This document shows positions 6,632 through 8,801 of a stretch of 8,801 nucleotides of DNA, piece after piece. Position 1 is the stretch's first letter; every line of letters starts with the position of its first letter. The translations under genes were made by a program, and so were the position numbers. The stretch spans positions 1 through 8,801 of the forward strand of contig NZ_JADEXF010000083.1 of the NCBI RefSeq assembly GCF_015207245.1. Reading direction: 5' to 3'. The notes below the pieces were generated by a model. It made no database searches. It had not been told where the DNA came from and was given only the letters and a program-made list of their open reading frames with translations. Source of the DNA: Nostoc cf. edaphicum LEGE 07299 (GTDB lineage: Bacteria > Cyanobacteriota > Cyanobacteriia > Cyanobacteriales > Nostocaceae).

Positions 6632-7480
6632 ATGAAAAAATACACCAAAGTTGTAAAGCGTTTTTTGGCATTGGCTACTCCAGCGATCGCTACTTCGATA
6701 TTGGCAACCTTACCGAGCCAAGCTGCTACCTTTGCATCTTCTGAGTCAATATTCAACATCAACAACTTTAGTAGCAGCCCTTTAGATGTTAGGACTTTGA
6801 CTGATAATGTGACCACAGCAATTAGCACAGGTGGTCAAGTAACTGCTGATTCTAACGCTGAGGCTAAGTTTAATATCGATGTAAACAACTCTGCCTCTAA
6901 TTTGTCTTTCAGCCAAGCTCAAGGTCAGGGTGATGGCTATACAGGGTCGGCGGAAAGCTTCGCTGCGATTATCGGTTACGATTTTATAGTAGACAAAGAG
7001 TTTTCTTTTGATTTCAGTGGCTTATTCAGCCTTAAAACATCCATTGATGATGCAGTGACTGAACGTGCAAATGCTCGTGGAGAGTTCTTATATGAGTTAT
7101 ACGACAGCGATACTCGTGAGCTTTTAGACTCTTTCAAGATTTCTGGAAATTTATCAACTATAGGTAACAATGATGCTTTTGTATTTGAACCGAGTAGTAG
7201 CATAACTCTTGATTCATCTATTAAGAATTTTTTTGGCGGAACACAGGAATATGCTTTGGCTAACTTTCAAGGTAAATATTCCCGTACTTTCGATAAGTCA
7301 ACTCGTTTATTATTAAAAGAATATAAAAGTAATCAGGTGAGCGTCTATACTGTCCCAGAACCTTCAACAATTCTAGGTTCCTTGTTTAGTTGTACTATGT
7401 TTGGTGCTGTCTCGATACGCAAGCGTAAAAGAGCTTCTTCGGCTGCGTTGTTGGTTAATAAGGATTTAAGGTCTGTTTAG
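6632..7480 (+). CDS. Secreted PEP-CTERM protein
   Basis: This 282-residue protein has a classical signal peptide: basic MKKYTKVVKR, a hydrophobic core to about residue 26, and likely cleavage after SQA (29-31). Residues 32-238 are Ser/Asn/Asp-rich, mostly beta-like, with no cysteine in the mature part before the sorting signal and no recognised enzyme motif. The C-terminus carries the tripartite PEP-CTERM signal: VPEPST (241-246), a hydrophobic stretch (247-261) and the basic cluster RKRKR (263-267). Such signals direct cleavage and anchoring or release by exosortase during envelope or exopolysaccharide-linked secretion; that role is known for the class, and no exosortase gene is in this window. 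Fifteen more residues (268-282) follow the basic cluster, longer than the usual short tail. It appears to be monocistronic. Its specific role is unknown. Confidence 0.88.
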   Translation: MKKYTKVVKRFLALATPAIATSILATLPSQAATFASSESIFNINNFSSSPLDVRTLTDNVTTAISTGGQVTADSNAEAKFNIDVNNSASNLSFSQAQGQGDGYTGSAESFAAIIGYDFIVDKEFSFDFSGLFSLKTSIDDAVTERANARGEFLYELYDSDTRELLDSFKISGNLSTIGNNDAFVFEPSSSITLDSSIKNFFGGTQEYALANFQGKYSRTFDKSTRLLLKEYKSNQVSVYTVPEPSTILGSLFSCTMFGAVSIRKRKRASSAALLVNKDLRSV

Positions 7481-7765
7481 TATGTTTGCACTAAGAGAAG
7501 TTCAGCTCATGGATAGCAAAAGCAAAGTACATTAATCCATCGTAAAAGCGAACTGGCTAAAAGAGACTGATAAGCCAGACCAAAATGGTAATGGTTATTC
7601 GAAGTTGCTATTATGCCCTGCTCTATACCAAAAGGTAGCAAACTTCTGTAAGATCAGCAAAACCGTTAGGAAACTGAGACAGAGGATATATCGAACTGCG
7701 CTCCGTCCCTACTGTATTCTTTCTACTTTTGGCTAATGTGGCTCTGCACGGTCTAGAAACCATAA
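7481..7765. other. Intergenic region without recognised genes
   Basis: No open frame of useful length or recognisable product is seen on either strand. Small dyads CTGGCT/AGCCAG (near 7553-7580) and TACCAAAAGGTA (7626-7637) are present. No hairpin with a T-run marks the end of the PEP-CTERM transcript. Confidence 0.5.
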
Positions 7766-7873
7766 TATAGCGGTTCCCATTCAGATGCAGTACACAACTT
7801 TATATCACAAGGTGTAGGGGCATGGCTTGCCATGCCACTACGGGTGTAACTCACATAAACGAGAACCGCTATA
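7766..7873. mobile_element. MITE-like palindromic element with TA ends
   Basis: TATAGCGGTTC (7766-7776) and GAACCGCTATA (7863-7873) are perfect 11-bp terminal inverted repeats bounding 108 bp. The inner arms remain related: the segment ending TACAC at 7795 matches the inverted TGTAACTCACATAAACGAG in most positions. The centre holds a strong hairpin (7814-7841): GGCATGGC, two T, GCCATGCC, extended by GTAG/CTAC past one mismatch. There is no coding capacity. TA at both outer ends fits insertion at TA, as for IS630/Tc1-type MITEs, but that assignment is an inference. I recall similar ATAGCGGTTC elements as repeated in Nostoc genomes. Confidence 0.72.
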
Positions 7874-8358
7874 AAAAGCGTCTTCCCTGAAGAAATAAAA
7901 ATTAAGGGGAAATGGCATTTATGGAAACTTTAATTCATTAGCTATGCAAATGATTTTGTGATTTTGCACCCTGACATACAAGCATAAAAGAAATGCAAAT
8001 AAATTAGGTATAAAAATGAATGGTTTTAAACCCAGAGTACCCCTTTTACAGTTGTCATAAAACCACAAGATAGAAGACCATGCTTGTTTTCCACTGGTAA
8101 GTCTTGCTATTGAGTTAAGTTCATTAGCAAAAGAAAAGTTAGCTGCAAATACAGCACAATCAATTTAAGAATTTATGCAAATCTTTTTTAGCTGTATTTT
8201 TAACATTCATATATAGCCAAATACAACTATTTTGAATGAATTTTTACAGTCAGAATTGCATTATCTCCTGCTGTTATCTGTGCTAACTTTTCATAAGCTT
8301 TGAACTCAGAAACAAGCATGGTCATTGAGCAACACCGAAGTGTCGCTTTTACCTACTG
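7874..8358. other. AT-rich intergenic region, only doubtful small ORFs
   Basis: No confident gene. On plus, a frame from ATG 8016 (MNGFKPRVPLLQLS, preceded by AGG) stops at 8058-8060, then stays open to 8168 (EDHACFPLVSLAIELSSLA); it could be a one-stop relic. On minus, ATG 8325 opens a 32-codon frame to 8227 (SEFKAYEKLAQITAGDNAIL) with protein-like composition, but no ribosome binding site. Neither matches a family I know. Confidence 0.35.
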
Positions 8359-8385
8359 TCTTATACTACTATATGTGGTATAAGA
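8359..8385. repeat. 11-bp stem hairpin downstream of the bacteriocin-like gene
   Basis: TCTTATACTAC (8359-8369) pairs with GTGGTATAAGA (8375-8385), with one G-T wobble, around a 5-nt loop. No T-run follows on either strand. It lies beyond the nearer hairpin at 8410-8440, and may protect the 3' end of the minus-strand message or be an operator. Confidence 0.45.
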
Positions 8386-8409
8386 TAAAGGTATAGAACT
8401 ATTCCTAAC

Positions 8410-8440
8410 AAGCTTTTATGAGGTATGTCCATAAAAGCTT
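8410..8440 (-). terminator. Probable terminator of the GG-leader peptide gene
   Basis: AAGCTTTTATG (8410-8420) and CATAAAAGCTT (8430-8440) form a perfect 11-bp stem with a 9-nt loop, 23 nt past the peptide's stop codon. Downstream on the minus strand is only a short T-rich TTGTTAGG, so termination may be partial. On the plus strand no gene needs it. Confidence 0.55.
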
Positions 8441-8463
8441 TCTACAAATTGGTTATGCCAGCT

Positions 8464-8712
8464 TTAGGAAACTCCTGCCGATGTATTTGCAGATACAATA
8501 ACATTGTTGCCATCAGTAATAGCGCCAGCAATAGCGCCAGCAATACCACCTTCAACAGTACCTTCAAGAGTGCCTTTGCCTACTTTATAACTGCCCTTTT
8601 TAGCAGTAGAAACACTAAGTGCGTAACCATACGCAACTCCCCCTTGTACTTGACTAAGATCGGAAACTTCATCTTCACAAAAACTGAGATCGGAAATTCT
8701 TAATCGTTCCAT
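8464..8712 (-). CDS. Double-glycine-leader bacteriocin-like precursor peptide
   Basis: An 82-residue precursor. Residues 1-25 (MERLRISDLSFCEDEVSDLS, then QVQGG) form an acidic, amphipathic leader ending in Gly-Gly, the cut site for C39-peptidase ABC exporters. The 57-residue predicted core (26-82) begins VAYGYALS and has a basic stretch (TAKKGSYKVGKG, 36-47). It then has a glycine-zipper-like hydrophobic run GGIAGAIAGAI (55-65) and a Ser/Asn/Thr-rich end. The core has no Cys, so lanthionine or disulphide chemistry is unlikely; an unmodified class II-type membrane-active peptide is the best guess. Cyanobacteria are known to carry many GG-leader precursors. The ATG at 8712 is chosen over an in-frame TTG at 8736 because it is preceded by AAAGAGAG with a 7-nt spacer. 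Hairpins lie on both sides. The exporter, any immunity gene and sister precursors would be outside the window to the right. A signalling rather than antimicrobial role is possible. Confidence 0.82.
   Translation of the reverse strand: MERLRISDLSFCEDEVSDLSQVQGGVAYGYALSVSTAKKGSYKVGKGTLEGTVEGGIAGAIAGAITDGNNVIVSANTSAGVS
8518..8541. repeat. 12-bp tandem repeat inside the peptide core
   Basis: AATAGCGCCAGC occurs twice in a row (8518-8529, 8530-8541). On the minus strand it encodes the repeated AGAI unit of the glycine zipper. The run could have grown by slippage in 4-residue steps without shifting frame. Confidence 0.7.
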
Positions 8713-8719
8713 AAAAAAG

Positions 8720-8727
8720 CTCTCTTT
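8720..8727 (-). promoter_or_regulatory. Ribosome binding site deciding the peptide start
   Basis: On the minus strand AAAGAGAG (8727-8720) stands 7 nt before ATG 8712. It is a purine-rich Shine-Dalgarno-like site, clearer than at most genes here. It would lie inside the coding frame if the TTG at 8736 were used. Confidence 0.6.
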
Positions 8728-8740
8728 GAAAAACAAATGT

Positions 8741-8776
8741 ATTGCTGAAAGTTTTTGAGAACTTTCAGCAATTTTT
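8741..8776 (+). terminator. Strong 13-bp hairpin with T-run upstream of the peptide gene
   Basis: ATTGCTGAAAGTT (8741-8753) and AACTTTCAGCAAT (8760-8772) form a perfect 13-bp stem with a 6-nt loop, followed on plus by TTTT (8773-8776), so the plus strand has the classic intrinsic terminator form. On the minus strand it is followed by T-rich ACATTTGTTTTTC and could end an upstream minus-strand gene or act as a leader structure 28 nt before the peptide ATG. Direction is uncertain because the neighbouring gene is outside the window. Confidence 0.75.
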
Positions 8777-8801
8777 CTATCTAAAATGCACTGTAGTACA
8801 C

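Noticed and set aside
5868..8463. tRNA, 6S-like or other structured RNA genes in the long gaps
   Set aside because: No cloverleaf, TTCGAATC-type arm or familiar RNA motif was found by eye; the hairpins seen are explained by repeats, the MITE-like element or terminators.
8425..8703. Plus-strand 92-codon open frame
   Set aside because: It lies antisense to the GG-leader peptide gene, which has a ribosome binding site and a recognisable leader. The plus-strand product is low-complexity Ser/Asn/Thr repeats mirrored from the 12-bp DNA repeat.

Overview
The window looks like chromosomal DNA from a filamentous, heterocyst-type cyanobacterium (Nostoc/Anabaena-like). Supporting signs are at least eight copies of the HIP1 octamer GCGATCGC (759, 1338, 1498, 3836, 4346, 5300, 5451 and 6683), heptameric short tandem repeats beside genes, other short repeats of a type I recall from Nostoc genomes, a multi-GAF signalling protein, a PEP-CTERM protein and a double-glycine-leader peptide. 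The genus is an inference; no rRNA or other marker is present.

Left part (1-2742). A gap with a dispersed repeat is followed by a cluster of TTTGCC motifs around a consensus -10 box. This lies just upstream of a membrane-anchored protein with two predicted helix-turn-helix domains (325-1047, +). Convergent to it is pyrD (1074-2207, -), a class 2 dihydroorotate dehydrogenase of pyrimidine synthesis. Its stop codon overlaps a heptamer repeat, and a second degenerate heptamer repeat lies in its promoter region. Divergent from pyrD is a small GNAT acetyltransferase (2317-2742, +).

Middle (2743-5867). One 974-residue protein has about four GAF-like domains followed by a histidine-kinase-like C-terminus. 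Its H, N, G1 and G2 boxes have all lost key residues, so it is probably a pseudokinase or scaffold.

Right part (5868-8801). This part is gene-poor and repeat-rich. It holds a dispersed palindromic repeat, a coding-like relic broken by a stop, a 23-bp-period tandem repeat, a secreted PEP-CTERM protein (6632-7480, +), a 108-bp MITE-like element with perfect 11-bp terminal inverted repeats and TA ends, and several hairpins. At the right edge, on the minus strand, is a small double-glycine-leader bacteriocin-like precursor (8464-8712) with a glycine-zipper core. It has a hairpin on each side, and its export machinery is not in the window.

The genes do not form one obvious pathway. The most interesting items are the GG-leader peptide locus, the degenerate GAF kinase and the possible autoregulatory operator of the membrane HTH protein.
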